DNA from: JAWWOL01 sp963797535
GTDB lineage: Bacteria > Actinomycetota > Actinomycetes > JAWWOL01
Direction: 5' to 3'
Assembly (NCBI GenBank): GCA_963797535.1
Contig: CAWCPQ010000001.1
Span: 2,914,001 to 2,978,000, forward strand
Length of the DNA stretch: 64,000 nt
Positions 42,263-54,447 of this stretch are shown here, piece after piece; within the stretch, counting starts at the first letter, position 1, and the number at the start of each line of letters is the position of its first letter. The position numbers and the translations under genes were made by a program. Below the pieces are notes generated by a model, which saw only the letters and a list, made by a program, of their open reading frames with translations, was not told the origin of the DNA and ran no database searches.

Positions 42263-44205
42263 GTGACGTACGACGCCGCATCGATCACCGTTCTCGAGGG
42301 TCTCGAGGCCGTTCGCAAGCGCCCCGGCATGTACATCGGGTCGACCGGTGAGCGTGGTCTGCACCACCTCGTCTACGAGGTCGTCGACAACGCGGTGGAC
42401 GAGGCGCTCGCCGGCTACAACGACGCGATCGTGGTCACCCTGCTCGCCGACGGCGGTGTGCGGGTGCGTGACAACGGCCGCGGCATCCCGATCGACACCG
42501 CGCCCGGCCAGTCGATGCCGGCGCTCGAGCTGGTGCTGACCACGCTGCACGCCGGCGGCAAGTTCGACGGCAAGAGCTACGCGGTCTCCGGCGGCCTGCA
42601 CGGCGTCGGCATCTCCGTGGTCAACGCGCTGTCCACCCGGCTCGAGGCCGAGGTGCGCCTCAACGGTTTCCACTGGACCCAGAACTTCATCGGTACGGCC
42701 AAGCCCGCCGGCGTCGGCAAGCGGACCCCTGGTCCAGGGCGCGCCGGCCGACGACACCGGCACCACGATCACCTTCTGGGCCGATCCCGGCGTGTTCGAG
42801 GAGACGGGCTACTCGTTCGAGACCTTGTCCCGCCGCATGCAGGAGATGGCGTTCCTCAACAAGGACCTGTCGATCACCCTGCGCGACGAGCGGGTCGGAG
42901 GAGGGCGAGGAGGTAAAGGAGGTCGTCTACCGCTACGAGGGCGGCATCTCCGACTTCGTCCGCTACCTCAACGCACCCAAGACCCCGATCCACGCCTCGG
43001 TGATCGCCTTCGAGGACAAGATCGAGGGCCTCGAGGTCGACATCGCGATGCAGTGGAACGAGAGCTACTCCGAGTCGGTCTACACCTTTGCCAACACGAT
43101 CAACACCCACGAGGGCGGCACCCACGAGGAGGGCTTCCGCGCGGCGCTGACCTCGGTCGTCAACAAGTGGGCCAGGGACAAGGGTCACCTCAAGGAGAAG
43201 GACGACAACCTCACCGGCGACGACGTCCGCGAGGGTCTCGCCGCGATCGTGTCGGTCAAGATTGCCGACCCGCAGTTCGAGGGCCAGACCAAGACCAAGC
43301 TGGGCAACACCGAGGTGAAGAGCTTCGTCCAGAAAGCCTGCAACGAAGGCGTTCGGGACTGGTTCGACCGCAACCCCGGCGAGGGCCGCGACATCGTCAC
43401 CAAGGCGACCCAGGCCGCCCGCGCCCGACTTGCCGCCCGCCAGGCCCGCGACCTCACCCGTCGCAAGGGCCTGCTCGACGTCGGGTCGCTGCCGGGCAAG
43501 CTGGCCGACTGCCGCTCGACCGACCCGGTCGCCAGCGAGCTCTACATCGTCGAGGGCGACAGCGCCGGTGGCTCGGCGAAGTCCTGCCGCGACTCGATGT
43601 TCCAGGCGATCCTGCCGATCCGCGGCAAGATCATCAACGTCGAGAAGGCCCGGATCGACCGGGTGCTGAAGAACACCGAGGTCCAGGCGCTGATCACCGC
43701 TCTGGGCACCGGCATCCACGACGAGTTCGACCTGGAAAAGCTGCGCTATCACAAGATCGTGCTGATGGCCGACGCCGACGTCGACGGCCAGCACATCCGC
43801 ACGCTGCTGCTGACGCTGCTGTTCCGGTTCATGCGGCCGCTGATCGAGGCCGGCCACGTCTACCTCGCCCAGCCGCCGCTGTACAAGATCAAGTGGCAGC
43901 GGGCCGACCCGGAGTACGCCTACTCCGAGCGCGAGCGCGACGGTCTGGTCGAGGCCGGCCAGGTTGCCGGCAAGCGGCTGCCCAAGGAGGACGCCATCGC
44001 CCGCTACAAGGGCCTCGGCGAGATGAACTCCAAGGAGCTGTGGGACACCACGATGGACCCGGCCCACCGGACGCTCCAGCAGGTGACGCTCGATGACGCA
44101 GCGACGGCCGACGAGCTGTTCAGCGTCCTGATGGGCGAGGACGTCGAGGCGCGGCGCTCGTTCATCACCCGCAACGCCAAGGACGTTCGCTTCCTCGACA
44201 TCTAG
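42263..44205 (+). CDS. gyrB: DNA gyrase subunit B (frameshifted in this sequence)
   Basis: ATPase subunit of gyrase, partner of GyrA. GHKL motifs EVVDNAVDEALAG, DNGRGIP and GGLHGVGISVVNALS; TOPRIM blocks EGDSAGGSAKS and MADADVDGQHIRTLLLT; C-terminal GLGEMNSKELWDTTMDP. Start set at the GTG 42263 because AAGGA lies 8 nt upstream (a TTG at 42257 is too close). Extra bases near 42727 (C) and 42897 (G) split the N-terminal third. Restored length is 646 aa. Confidence 0.97.
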
Positions 44206-44262
44206 TTCCGCTGACCTCTGCACTTTCCTTACGTACCAAGGCTTTTTTCGAAAGGGTTCTAC

Positions 44263-46895
<2,633 letters not shown>

Positions 46896-46906
46896 AAGGC
46901 GACGCG

Positions 46907-47638
46907 ATGACCGAGGTGTCGAGTACGGACCAGGCCGCGGGGGCGGACAGCCCACGGCGGTCCCCCGTGCCTGCCCCGCCTCGCCCGCCCCGCGCCATGG
47001 ACAGCGACGACGTGGGCACTGGGCTGTTTGACGGCGGTCCGTCGACGTCCCCGATGCCCGCGGTGCCGGACAGCCCGGGCGAGCTGATGGGGCACGGCTA
47101 CGGCGGGGCTTACGCCCAACCGGTGATCGGACTTCCGGCTGAGGGGGTCACGGGCATCGGGGCCATCCCCGCCGTGACCACGCTGCCGAGTGATCTCGGT
47201 GCGCCGCCGCCGCCTGCGCCGCCCACCGGTCGGGGCTACCGCGGGATCCCGCGGCCGAGCGTCAAGGTGCGCGGCCCGCGCCGGGCCAAGCTGGTACTGC
47301 GTCGGGTCGACCCGTGGTCCGTGCTCAAGTTCAGCTTCTTGTTCTCGATCTGCCTGCTCATCGTCTGGGTGGTCGCGGTCAGCTCGCTGTTCTCGCTGCT
47401 GCGCACGATGCACGTGTTCGACAACATCAACGACGTGCTCGCCAGCGCCACCTCCGACCCGACGTCCAAGGGTGTCCACATCGACCCGACGTCGGACCAG
47501 GTGACGATGTGGGCTGCGATCCTCGGTGCGGTCAACGCGCTGCTGTTCACGGCGCTGGCCACCCTCGGTGCGTTTCTCTACAACATGATCTCGATGCTGG
47601 TCGGCGGCGTTGAGGTCACCCTCGCCGAGCGGGACTGA
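46907..47638 (+). CDS. DUF3566 membrane protein
   Basis: 243-aa counterpart of Rv0007. About 130 N-terminal residues are disordered and rich in Pro, Gly and Ser. The DUF3566 part has a basic juxtamembrane stretch (RRAKLVLRRVDPWSVLKFSF), two helices (FSICLLIVWVVAVSSLFSLL and an Ala/Leu-rich helix ending AFLYN) and ends VGGVEVTLAERD. It follows gyrA by 11 bp and is probably cotranscribed. Function not established. Confidence 0.88.
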   Translation: MTEVSSTDQAAGADSPRRSPVPAPPRPPRAMDSDDVGTGLFDGGPSTSPMPAVPDSPGELMGHGYGGAYAQPVIGLPAEGVTGIGAIPAVTTLPSDLGAPPPPAPPTGRGYRGIPRPSVKVRGPRRAKLVLRRVDPWSVLKFSFLFSICLLIVWVVAVSSLFSLLRTMHVFDNINDVLASATSDPTSKGVHIDPTSDQVTMWAAILGAVNALLFTALATLGAFLYNMISMLVGGVEVTLAERD

Positions 47639-47658
47639 CCGCAGGTCGAGTCATCCGG

Positions 47659-47688
47659 TTGGGAGCCACCGCGCCCGTACGGTAGCCT
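47659..47688 (+). promoter_or_regulatory. Promoter of tRNA-Ile
   Basis: TTGGGA (47659-47664) and TAGCCT (47683-47688) with an 18-bp spacer, about 44 bp before the tRNA. Confidence 0.6.
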
Positions 47689-47731
47689 TTCCGTCTGCCC
47701 GTTGTGAGTGCTCGTCGGCTCTGGCGTGCGC

Positions 47732-47805
47732 GGGCCTATAGCTCAGCTGGTTAGAGCGCTGCCCTGATAAGGCAGAGGTCGGTGGTTCAAGTCCACCTAG
47801 GCCCA
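47732..47805 (+). tRNA. tRNA-Ile (GAT)
   Basis: Cloverleaf folds fully: acceptor GGGCCTA/TAGGCCC, D arm AGCTCAGCTGG, anticodon stem CTGCC/GGCAG with loop CTGATAA (anticodon GAT at 47766-47768), T arm GGTTCAAGTCC. The 3' CCA is not encoded. Confidence 0.97.
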
Positions 47806-47843
47806 CCGTTCGATTGCTTCAGGCGTCACTCTCAGGAGGATCC

Positions 47844-47972
47844 ATGGCCAAGAAGGTCCTGCTGCTCGCGGCGGTTGCCGCCGCAGGCGTTGCGGTCAGC
47901 CGCCGCTCCGCCTCGCGTCGTGCCGAGCATGCGCTGTGGACCGAGGCGACCGACCCGGTCGACCTGCGCTGA
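47844..47972 (+). CDS. DLW-39-type microprotein between tRNA genes
   Basis: 42-aa protein with a perfect AGGAGG 4 nt before the ATG. Sequence: a hydrophobic N-terminal helix (KKVLLLAAVAAAGVAVS), then basic residues and RAEHALWTEATDPVDLR. This is the small DLW-39 family found between gyrA and the tRNA genes in many actinobacteria, likely an N-terminally membrane-anchored microprotein of unknown role. Confidence 0.85.
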   Translation: MAKKVLLLAAVAAAGVAVSRRSASRRAEHALWTEATDPVDLR

Positions 47973-48024
47973 TCCGCCGTTTCGCCCGGCCTTCAGCCGG
48001 TACGCTTGACCCTCCCGTCACCAC

Positions 48025-48097
48025 GGGGCCGTAGCTCAGTTGGCAGAGCGCTGCCTTTGCAAGGCAGATGTCGTCGGTTCGATTCCGTCCGGCTCCA
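48025..48097 (+). tRNA. tRNA-Ala (TGC)
   Basis: Acceptor GGGGCCG/CGGCTCC, D arm AGCTCAGTTGG, anticodon stem CTGCC/GGCAG with loop TTTGCAA (anticodon TGC at 48058-48060), T arm GGTTCGATTCC. A TACGCT -10 box lies at 48001-48006. Confidence 0.97.
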
Positions 48098-48162
48098 CCC
48101 CAGTCGCCCAGTCGTTGCCCAGCGCGCGCGGGAAGGTGCGCCGCCCCCGTTCCCCCGTTTCC

Positions 48163-48226
48163 CGCCGATCTTGCCGAAGAGCACGTCATTTTCACGATTC
48201 AGACGTGCACTTTCACAAGATCGGTG
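48163..48226. repeat. Long imperfect inverted repeat between tRNA-Ala and the lipoprotein gene
   Basis: Left arm CCGATCTTG-cc-GAAG-a-GCACGTC (48165-48187) pairs with GACGTGC-a-CTTT-ca-CAAGATCGG (48202-48224), giving 20 pairs with two small internal loops and a 14-nt AT-rich loop; two more pairs extend it. There is no T-run. It could be a stable RNA hairpin, a cruciform or a protein site. Confidence 0.7.
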
Positions 48227-48331
48227 ACCGAGGCGGTTGTACGTGGCGGCCTGACACCGCCCGGGCCGATTTTCGACGATGATGAGCACGCTGCAGATCG
48301 CAGCCCAGAAACTGTTGCGGGGGTTCCTTTC

Positions 48332-48805
48332 TTGCGGTCGAGAGGTGGCTCAGCGTTGGCCGCCGGTCTCGTCATCGCGAGCTTGGCCGGCTGCGGGGGC
48401 AAGATCCACGAGGGCCAGAACGAGCAGGGCAAGGTCGATCCTGCCCTGAGCTCCGCCGCCGCGACCTTCGCGGCGACCCTGTCCCTTCCGGACGGCGCCC
48501 GGCTGCGAGCCTCGGCTGCCCACGGCTGGCAGTTGAATTTCCTCGGCGACACGGTGGCTCACTACGGCGGACACCGGGTCAGGGCGGTCGACTACGACGG
48601 CCACGACGCGAACATGTCCTCCGTCGGGTTCGCCGTGACGTGCTCGCCGAGCAAGACGGTGACCGTCTGGCAGCCCTTCGCTTACGAACGTGGCAAGTGG
48701 CGCCCGATCCTCGGTGACCTCCCGCACCCGGCCGAGGAGACGATCCCCGCCGCCAGTGTCCCGGCGGCGATCGCCGGAAGCCCGTCGGCCCCGGCTAACT
48801 GCTGA
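48332..48805 (+). CDS. Putative lipoprotein of unknown function
   Basis: 157 aa from a TTG at 48332 (weak GGGGG site upstream; other starts possible). A lipobox SLAGC follows a hydrophobic stretch (ALAAGLVIASLAG), so the mature protein should be lipid-modified at Cys. The rest is a small polar beta-type domain with one Cys pair (VTCSPSKT and a terminal Cys). No family recognised. It ends 10 bp from the convergent P-type ATPase gene. Confidence 0.6.
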   Translation: MRSRGGSALAAGLVIASLAGCGGKIHEGQNEQGKVDPALSSAAATFAATLSLPDGARLRASAAHGWQLNFLGDTVAHYGGHRVRAVDYDGHDANMSSVGFAVTCSPSKTVTVWQPFAYERGKWRPILGDLPHPAEETIPAASVPAAIAGSPSAPANC

Positions 48806-48815
48806 CGCGTCCGGA

Positions 48816-51548
48816 CTACGCGACCGCGACCGCCTTGCGCAGCTGTCGCTGCTGCCAGGCCTTGTCGACGCCGACGATGGTCGGAGCGACCAACGACAGG
48901 GCGAGCACAACCACCCACTCCCGGCCGGACAACGATGCGGTGTCCAGCAGCCGCTGGAACATGCTGAGCTCGACGGCAGCCCAGGTGAGCAACCAGCCGA
49001 CAATGATCCAGCCCAGGTACGGGAACACCGGCGAGGACCACGGCGCCTCCCGCTCCCGGCGCATGACGACGCCGAGGTTGACCGCGCTGAACGACACGAT
49101 GGCGAAGGCCATGGTCATCGAGACCGACGCCTCAGTGGTGCTGGGCTGGTCCGGCCCGAACTGCAGGACCAGGAGAGCGCTGACCGCGACGGCGAAGCCG
49201 GTGACGACCCACCGTACGACCTGCGGCGGGTTGACGATCTTGGTGCCCGGCTTGCGCGGGGGCCGTTGCATGACGCTCGGGTCGGGCACGTCGACGATGA
49301 AGCCGATCACGACCGTGACCACGACGAAGAACTTGCAGAACAACAGCTGGAGCGGGAAGAGCGCCACCCCGTCGTTGATGTTGAAGATCGTCGCGTACAC
49401 CATCAGCTGCAGCACCGACGACAGGATCGTGAGCTGGAGCTTGATGTAGGACGAGATGCGCCGGTAGATGTCGCGACCGAGATCGACGGCTCGGACCAGG
49501 GTCGCGAAGTTGTCGTCGGTCAGGACGATCTTGGCCGCCTGCTTGGTCACCTCGGAGCCGCTGCCCATCGCGACGCCGATGTCGGCCTGCTTCAAGGCGG
49601 CGGCGTCGTTGACGGCGTCGCCGGTCATCGCGACGACCTCGCCGGACTCCTGCATCAGCCGGGCCAGCCGCAGCTTGTCCTCCGGCGCCACCCGGCCGAA
49701 CACGTGCAGGTCGGGCAGCCGTCGAATGACCTCGGCGTCCTCCAGCCCCTGCAGCTCCGTGCCTGTGATGACGCCCGGCCCGAGACCGAGCTCGTCGGCG
49801 ATCGCGCGCGCCGTCACGGTGTGGTCGCCGGTGATCATCCGGACGTCGATGCCGGCCTCGCGGGCTACTCGTACGGCTTCCTTCGCTTCGGTACGCAGCG
49901 GATCCATGATCCCCACCAGCGAGACCAGGGTGAGCTCGTCCACGGCGGCCATCGGCGCGTCGATCGCCCCGTCCATCGTCGTGTCGTCGAGGCCCCGGAT
50001 GGCGAACGCCAGCACCCGCAGACCTCGTTCGGACAGCGAGCGGTTGGCCTCGAGGATCTCATCGCGCACCCCGGCGATCGGGATCTCCTCGCCGTGCCAC
50101 AGCGCCCGCGTGCAGCGGTCGATGACGACGTCGGGCGCCCCCTTGACGCACATGACATGCGGCTCCTGAACGATTCCGCCGATCAGCCACGGCGGGCAGT
50201 CGTGGAACGTCGCCATGAACTTGTACTCGGAGTCGAACGGCACCGTCGCGCGCCTGGGCACGGCCCTGCGGGTCTCCTCGGCGTCGACGCCCATCTTGGC
50301 GGCGAGGACGACGTAGGCCGCCTCGGTGGGATCGCCGATGACGGTCTGGTCCTCGGCGACGGTCGCGTCGGTGCACAGCGTCAGGCCGAGGGCGAGGCGG
50401 TGGAAATCGGGGGCGGCTGCCCCGGCAGAGCCCAGGATGGCGCCGGTCTTCTGGTAGCCGGGCCCTTCGATCGTGAACCAGTCGCCGCCGGTGAGCATGG
50501 TGGTCGCCGTCATCGCGTTCAGTGTCAGCGTGCCGGTCTTGTCGCTGTTGATCACCGTGGTTCCGCCGAGGGTCTCGACGTCGGTGAGGGACTTGACCAC
50601 GGCCTTGTGCTCGGCCAGCCGGCGGGCGCCCGAGGACAACATCGTCTGCACGAACGTCGGCAGGCCGGTCGGGATGGCCGCGATGGCCGTCGACACGCAC
50701 AGCAGCAGCAGGGTGTCGAGGTCCTGGCCGCGCGCGATCCCGAAGATCGCGATCACCGCGACCGCCGACCAGGCGACCAGGCCGAACACCTTGGTCATCG
50801 AGTCGAGCTCGAGCTGTAGCGGCGAGCGCGTCCGCTTGGTGGCGGTGACCATGTGGGCGATCCGGCCCATCTCGGTGGCCTCGCCGGTGCCGGTCACGAT
50901 GAACGTGGCGCTGCCCCTGGTCACGTCGGTGTTCTGGAAGACCATGTTCGTACGGTCGCCGAGGGCGACCTGGCCCTCGGCGATGGTCAGCCGGTCCTTC
51001 GGTACGGGGGCGCTCTCGCCGGTGAGCGAGGCCTCCTGGACCTCCAACGAGGCTGCGGTCACGATCCGGCCGTCGGCTGGGATGACGTCGCCGGCCTCGA
51101 CCTGGACGACGTCGCCGGGCACGAGCTCGAGCGACTCCACCTCCTCGAGCCGGCTGGACCGGCGCACCCGCGCACGCGGCACCTGCAGCTGGGCAAGGGC
51201 CTCGACGCTGGCGCGGGCTTTCAGCTCCTGGTTCGAGCCCATGACGACGTTGAAGGTCACCAGGGCCAGGACGACGATCGCGGTGGCGACCTGGCTGATG
51301 GCAAAGCTGGCGATGCACACGATCAACAACATGATGTTCATCGGGTTGGTCAGCTGGACCTTCGCGACCGCCCAGACGCTGGGCGGCGGCTCGCTCGCCA
51401 ACGCGTTGGGCCCGAACTGCGCGAGCCGGCTCGCAGCCTCGTCCCCGTCCAGGCCCCGTTCCGGATCCACCTGGAGCAGCGTGGCGGCGTCGTCCGCCGA
51501 CCGGCCGTACCAGGCAACGTCCTGGATCTGATCGTTGGTAACCGTCAT
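48816..51548 (-). CDS. Cation-transporting P-type ATPase with atypical ion-site residues
   Basis: 910-aa pump from the ATG at 51548, which overlaps the APC permease stop (ATGA). The actuator motif is LTGESAPV, phosphorylation site Asp336 in SDKTGTLT, nucleotide domain MCVKGAPD, and the hinge MTGDAVNDAAALKQADIGVA. The layout is P2-like with 10 helices. However, the M4 motif reads AIPTGLP instead of PEGLP, and M6 (LQLLFCKFFVVVTVVIGFIV) lacks the N-x-x-T-D set of calcium pumps. The transported ion is therefore uncertain. Confidence 0.88.
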   Translation of the reverse strand: MTVTNDQIQDVAWYGRSADDAATLLQVDPERGLDGDEAASRLAQFGPNALASEPPPSVWAVAKVQLTNPMNIMLLIVCIASFAISQVATAIVVLALVTFNVVMGSNQELKARASVEALAQLQVPRARVRRSSRLEEVESLELVPGDVVQVEAGDVIPADGRIVTAASLEVQEASLTGESAPVPKDRLTIAEGQVALGDRTNMVFQNTDVTRGSATFIVTGTGEATEMGRIAHMVTATKRTRSPLQLELDSMTKVFGLVAWSAVAVIAIFGIARGQDLDTLLLLCVSTAIAAIPTGLPTFVQTMLSSGARRLAEHKAVVKSLTDVETLGGTTVINSDKTGTLTLNAMTATTMLTGGDWFTIEGPGYQKTGAILGSAGAAAPDFHRLALGLTLCTDATVAEDQTVIGDPTEAAYVVLAAKMGVDAEETRRAVPRRATVPFDSEYKFMATFHDCPPWLIGGIVQEPHVMCVKGAPDVVIDRCTRALWHGEEIPIAGVRDEILEANRSLSERGLRVLAFAIRGLDDTTMDGAIDAPMAAVDELTLVSLVGIMDPLRTEAKEAVRVAREAGIDVRMITGDHTVTARAIADELGLGPGVITGTELQGLEDAEVIRRLPDLHVFGRVAPEDKLRLARLMQESGEVVAMTGDAVNDAAALKQADIGVAMGSGSEVTKQAAKIVLTDDNFATLVRAVDLGRDIYRRISSYIKLQLTILSSVLQLMVYATIFNINDGVALFPLQLLFCKFFVVVTVVIGFIVDVPDPSVMQRPPRKPGTKIVNPPQVVRWVVTGFAVAVSALLVLQFGPDQPSTTEASVSMTMAFAIVSFSAVNLGVVMRREREAPWSSPVFPYLGWIIVGWLLTWAAVELSMFQRLLDTASLSGREWVVVLALSLVAPTIVGVDKAWQQRQLRKAVAVA

Positions 51549-52861
51549 GTCAACGCCTCTCGAGATCGACCGCCCGGGTGGGCGGATCGACGGTGCTTCC
51601 AGACCAAGTCCATAGCCACGCTCAATGCCACGATCGCCACCATGGCGACGGCCGTGCCCGGTTCGTGGACCAGCGTCGTCAGGATGAAGGCCACGAGTAC
51701 GACCAGCGTGCTGGCAGTGGCGAGCACGAGCACCCAGGTGCGAGCACCGGTTTCCCCGCGTACCCGCAGGTGACCGATGGTCACGAGGCCGAAGACGATG
51801 AGGGCGATCGCACTGCCGATCGACGCGATCGAGCTCAGGTCGAAACCCACGGCGAGTACGCCGGCGAGCCCGGCGGTCACGAGCAGCCCGACCGGTGCCC
51901 GTCCCCCGGCCACCCGCTGGCCGAGCACCGGCGGGAACTGCCCCGTATTGGCCATCTGTTCGCACAGGCCCGCCGCGGGATACAGACCAGCGTTGGTCGC
52001 GCCCGAGGTGGCGAACAGCGCCGTCACCGTCATCAGCCAGTACCCGGCCTGGCCGAGCACCGGCTGCGCAGCCACTGCCAGGGCCGTGCCGCCGGACGCG
52101 ACCACCTGGTCGACGGTGAGAGTGCCGAAGACGCCGACGGAAACGGCGACGTAGATGACGGTCGCGATGCCGAGTGCGAGGTACATCGCCCGCGGCAGCT
52201 GCCGGGACGGGTTCGGCAGGTCCTTGGCGGTGAAGGTGATGATGCCGAACCCCAGGAACGCGAAGAACGTCAGGGCCACGCTGGAAACGATCGCGTGCAG
52301 CGGCGGGTAGCCGGAGAACGCGAGCAGCTGTGGGTGGAGGTTGGTCAGCGTGGCGACGGCGAACACGGTGAGGATCCCGACCACCACAATGACGATGAGG
52401 GTCTGGGCCCTGGCGACGGCCCTGGAGCCGAAGAGGTTGAGCAACGTCATGCAGGCCACCACGAGCAATGCGAAGAACTTCACCGAGGCTTGGCTGTCCA
52501 AGTTGAACGCACTGCTGGCGTAGCTGCCGAACGAGACGGCGACCATGCCGGTGACGATGCCGTTGGTGGCCAGGACCAGCCAGGCGATGACGCCGGTGAA
52601 GTGGCCGTCGCCGTACCCCCTCGAGACGTACTCGAGCAGTCCCCCCGCCGACGGATAGCGGGCGCCCATCTTGGCGAAGGAGTATCCCTGAAGCCCGGCC
52701 ACGGCACCGGCCAGCAGGAACGACAGCCACACCGCGGAGCCGGCAACTTCCCCGGCCGCGCCGAGCAGCGAGAAGATGCCGGCCCCCACCATCGCGCCGA
52801 CACCGATGAAGGCCGCCTGGCGCACGTTCAGGGAAGTTGGTGGTGGCTCTCCGGCGGTCAT
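51545..52861 (-). CDS. APC superfamily amino acid permease
   Basis: 438-aa polytopic transporter with 12 predicted helices. Helix 1 has the APC glycine motif (FIGVGAMVGAGIFSLLGAAG); a second conserved block is TFFAFLGFGIITFTAKDLPN. It starts about 180 bp downstream of arcD on the same strand and is translationally coupled to the P-type ATPase that follows. The substrate is unknown; coupling to an ATPase is uncommon for this family. Confidence 0.82.
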   Translation of the reverse strand: MTAGEPPPTSLNVRQAAFIGVGAMVGAGIFSLLGAAGEVAGSAVWLSFLLAGAVAGLQGYSFAKMGARYPSAGGLLEYVSRGYGDGHFTGVIAWLVLATNGIVTGMVAVSFGSYASSAFNLDSQASVKFFALLVVACMTLLNLFGSRAVARAQTLIVIVVVGILTVFAVATLTNLHPQLLAFSGYPPLHAIVSSVALTFFAFLGFGIITFTAKDLPNPSRQLPRAMYLALGIATVIYVAVSVGVFGTLTVDQVVASGGTALAVAAQPVLGQAGYWLMTVTALFATSGATNAGLYPAAGLCEQMANTGQFPPVLGQRVAGGRAPVGLLVTAGLAGVLAVGFDLSSIASIGSAIALIVFGLVTIGHLRVRGETGARTWVLVLATASTLVVLVAFILTTLVHEPGTAVAMVAIVALSVAMDLVWKHRRSAHPGGRSREALT

Positions 52862-53040
52862 TGGCCCACTTCCCTAGCCATGCACGGCATCCGAGTCGCC
52901 AGAGGTACGCGATCCCGGCCGGCGCAGCCAGTCAGTATCGTCGCCAGGCCGGATGGGGGCTGCATCCTCCGAACGGGATGAAAGATCAACGTGGTGCCAG
53001 GCAGACCCGGCCGGGCTGTTCGTGTCCGTCATGCGCCGGG

Positions 53041-54441
53041 CTACCGGTACGGCGGTGTCGGTCCGGGCGCGGTCATGACCTCACGCTGGGAGCGGTAGAC
53101 CGGAATGCCGAGCAGCAGTGCGCCGCCAGCCAGCAGGAAGGGCGCCCAGTAGACCCAGAAGCTCTGGCCGGTGTTGCGCGAGTAGACGATGAACAGGATC
53201 GAGAAGATCAGCGAGATCACGGCCACGATCATGTCGCGGATGAACCGCGGGGTCTCGAGCGTCTGGTGGTCGATCCAGCGCCACTTGATCTGAGCGAGAG
53301 CCGAGAATCCGTACGGGATGGCTGCGGTGATGCCGGTCATGAGCACCAGCGTCGTGAAGACCGTGGCACCGCCGGACCCCAGGTAGTTGATGATCATCGT
53401 GATGGAGGCCAGCGTGGTCGACGCGATGACGCCGAACGAGGGCACGCCTGCTGTGGACAGCCGCTTGAACTGTTGTGGAAAGAGGCCGTCGTTCGCGGCC
53501 GCGAGGGGCATCTCGGCGCAGATCATGGTCCAGCCGTTCAGGGCGCCGAAACCCGAGATGATGACAGCGATGGCCATCACATAGCCGGCCCAGGTTCCGC
53601 CGAAAATGGCATTGGCAGCGTCGGAGAACGGAGCAGTGGACTCGGCCAGGGTCGGGCTGGGCAGGATGCCGAACACCGCGGTCAGGGACAGCATGTAGAC
53701 CACAGCGGTGGCGAGGGTCCCGAAGATGGTTGCCTTGGGCACGTTGCGATCCGGGTCCTTGACCCGCTGCGCCGCGACAGCGGCCGTCTCGACACCGAGA
53801 TAGCTGAACAATGCGATCGCCATGCCGCCACCGATGGCAGCGATCGTGCTCTCGCCGGAGATGTTCCACGGGGTGTAGTTGGCCTGGTGGATAAAGAAAA
53901 GGCCGACCGTCGACATGAAGGCCAGTGCCGCGAACTTCACGATCGTGGTGACCACCTGAACCGAGCCGATGTTCTTCACGCCGGAAAGGTTGATCGCGGC
54001 CGGAATCCACAGCCCGACCAGCACCAGCAGGACCGACCCCAGGCGGTTGTGTCCCTTGTTGATGAAGACCTCGACGTAGAGCACCCAACCGACAGCGATC
54101 GCTGCATTGCCGGCCCACGCGGTGATCCAGTAGGACCAGGCGTTCGCGAAGCCGAGGCCGTTGCCGAACGCGCTTCTTGCGTACGCGTACGGCCCGCCGT
54201 CGGCCGGCAGCCGACGGGACAGTGACGCGAACAGCACGGCCAGCGCGAGCGCTCCGATGGTGGTGATCCCCATCGAGACCAGGCTGATCGGCCCGTAGGA
54301 CGCGAGCGAGGTCGGCAGGTTGAAGACGCCGACGCCGATGATGCTGCCCACGATCAACGCAATGGCAGCGGACAGGCCGAACCTGTTGCCCGGTGCCGCA
54401 GCGGCGGGCGCCTCCTCCGCCGACTCGGTGTTGGTGGTCAC
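53041..54441 (-). CDS. arcD: Arginine/ornithine antiporter-like APC permease
   Basis: 466-aa transporter with 12 helices and APC signature IALIVGSIIGVGVFNLPTSL; central block ALFSYLGVETAAVAAQRVKD. In arginine deiminase operons an antiporter of this type exchanges arginine for ornithine. It begins 6 bp after arcB, the last gene of the arcC-arcA-arcB-arcD series. The arcD name rests on this context. Confidence 0.82.
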   Translation of the reverse strand: MTTNTESAEEAPAAAAPGNRFGLSAAIALIVGSIIGVGVFNLPTSLASYGPISLVSMGITTIGALALAVLFASLSRRLPADGGPYAYARSAFGNGLGFANAWSYWITAWAGNAAIAVGWVLYVEVFINKGHNRLGSVLLVLVGLWIPAAINLSGVKNIGSVQVVTTIVKFAALAFMSTVGLFFIHQANYTPWNISGESTIAAIGGGMAIALFSYLGVETAAVAAQRVKDPDRNVPKATIFGTLATAVVYMLSLTAVFGILPSPTLAESTAPFSDAANAIFGGTWAGYVMAIAVIISGFGALNGWTMICAEMPLAAANDGLFPQQFKRLSTAGVPSFGVIASTTLASITMIINYLGSGGATVFTTLVLMTGITAAIPYGFSALAQIKWRWIDHQTLETPRFIRDMIVAVISLIFSILFIVYSRNTGQSFWVYWAPFLLAGGALLLGIPVYRSQREVMTAPGPTPPYR

Positions 54442-54447
54442 GGCACC

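Noticed and set aside
42012..42266. 84-codon gene upstream of gyrB
   Set aside because: No ribosome site, no recognisable family, overlaps the gyrB promoter and start.
51578..52981. 467-codon plus-strand open frame
   Set aside because: Opposite the APC permease; composition is typical of a shadow frame.
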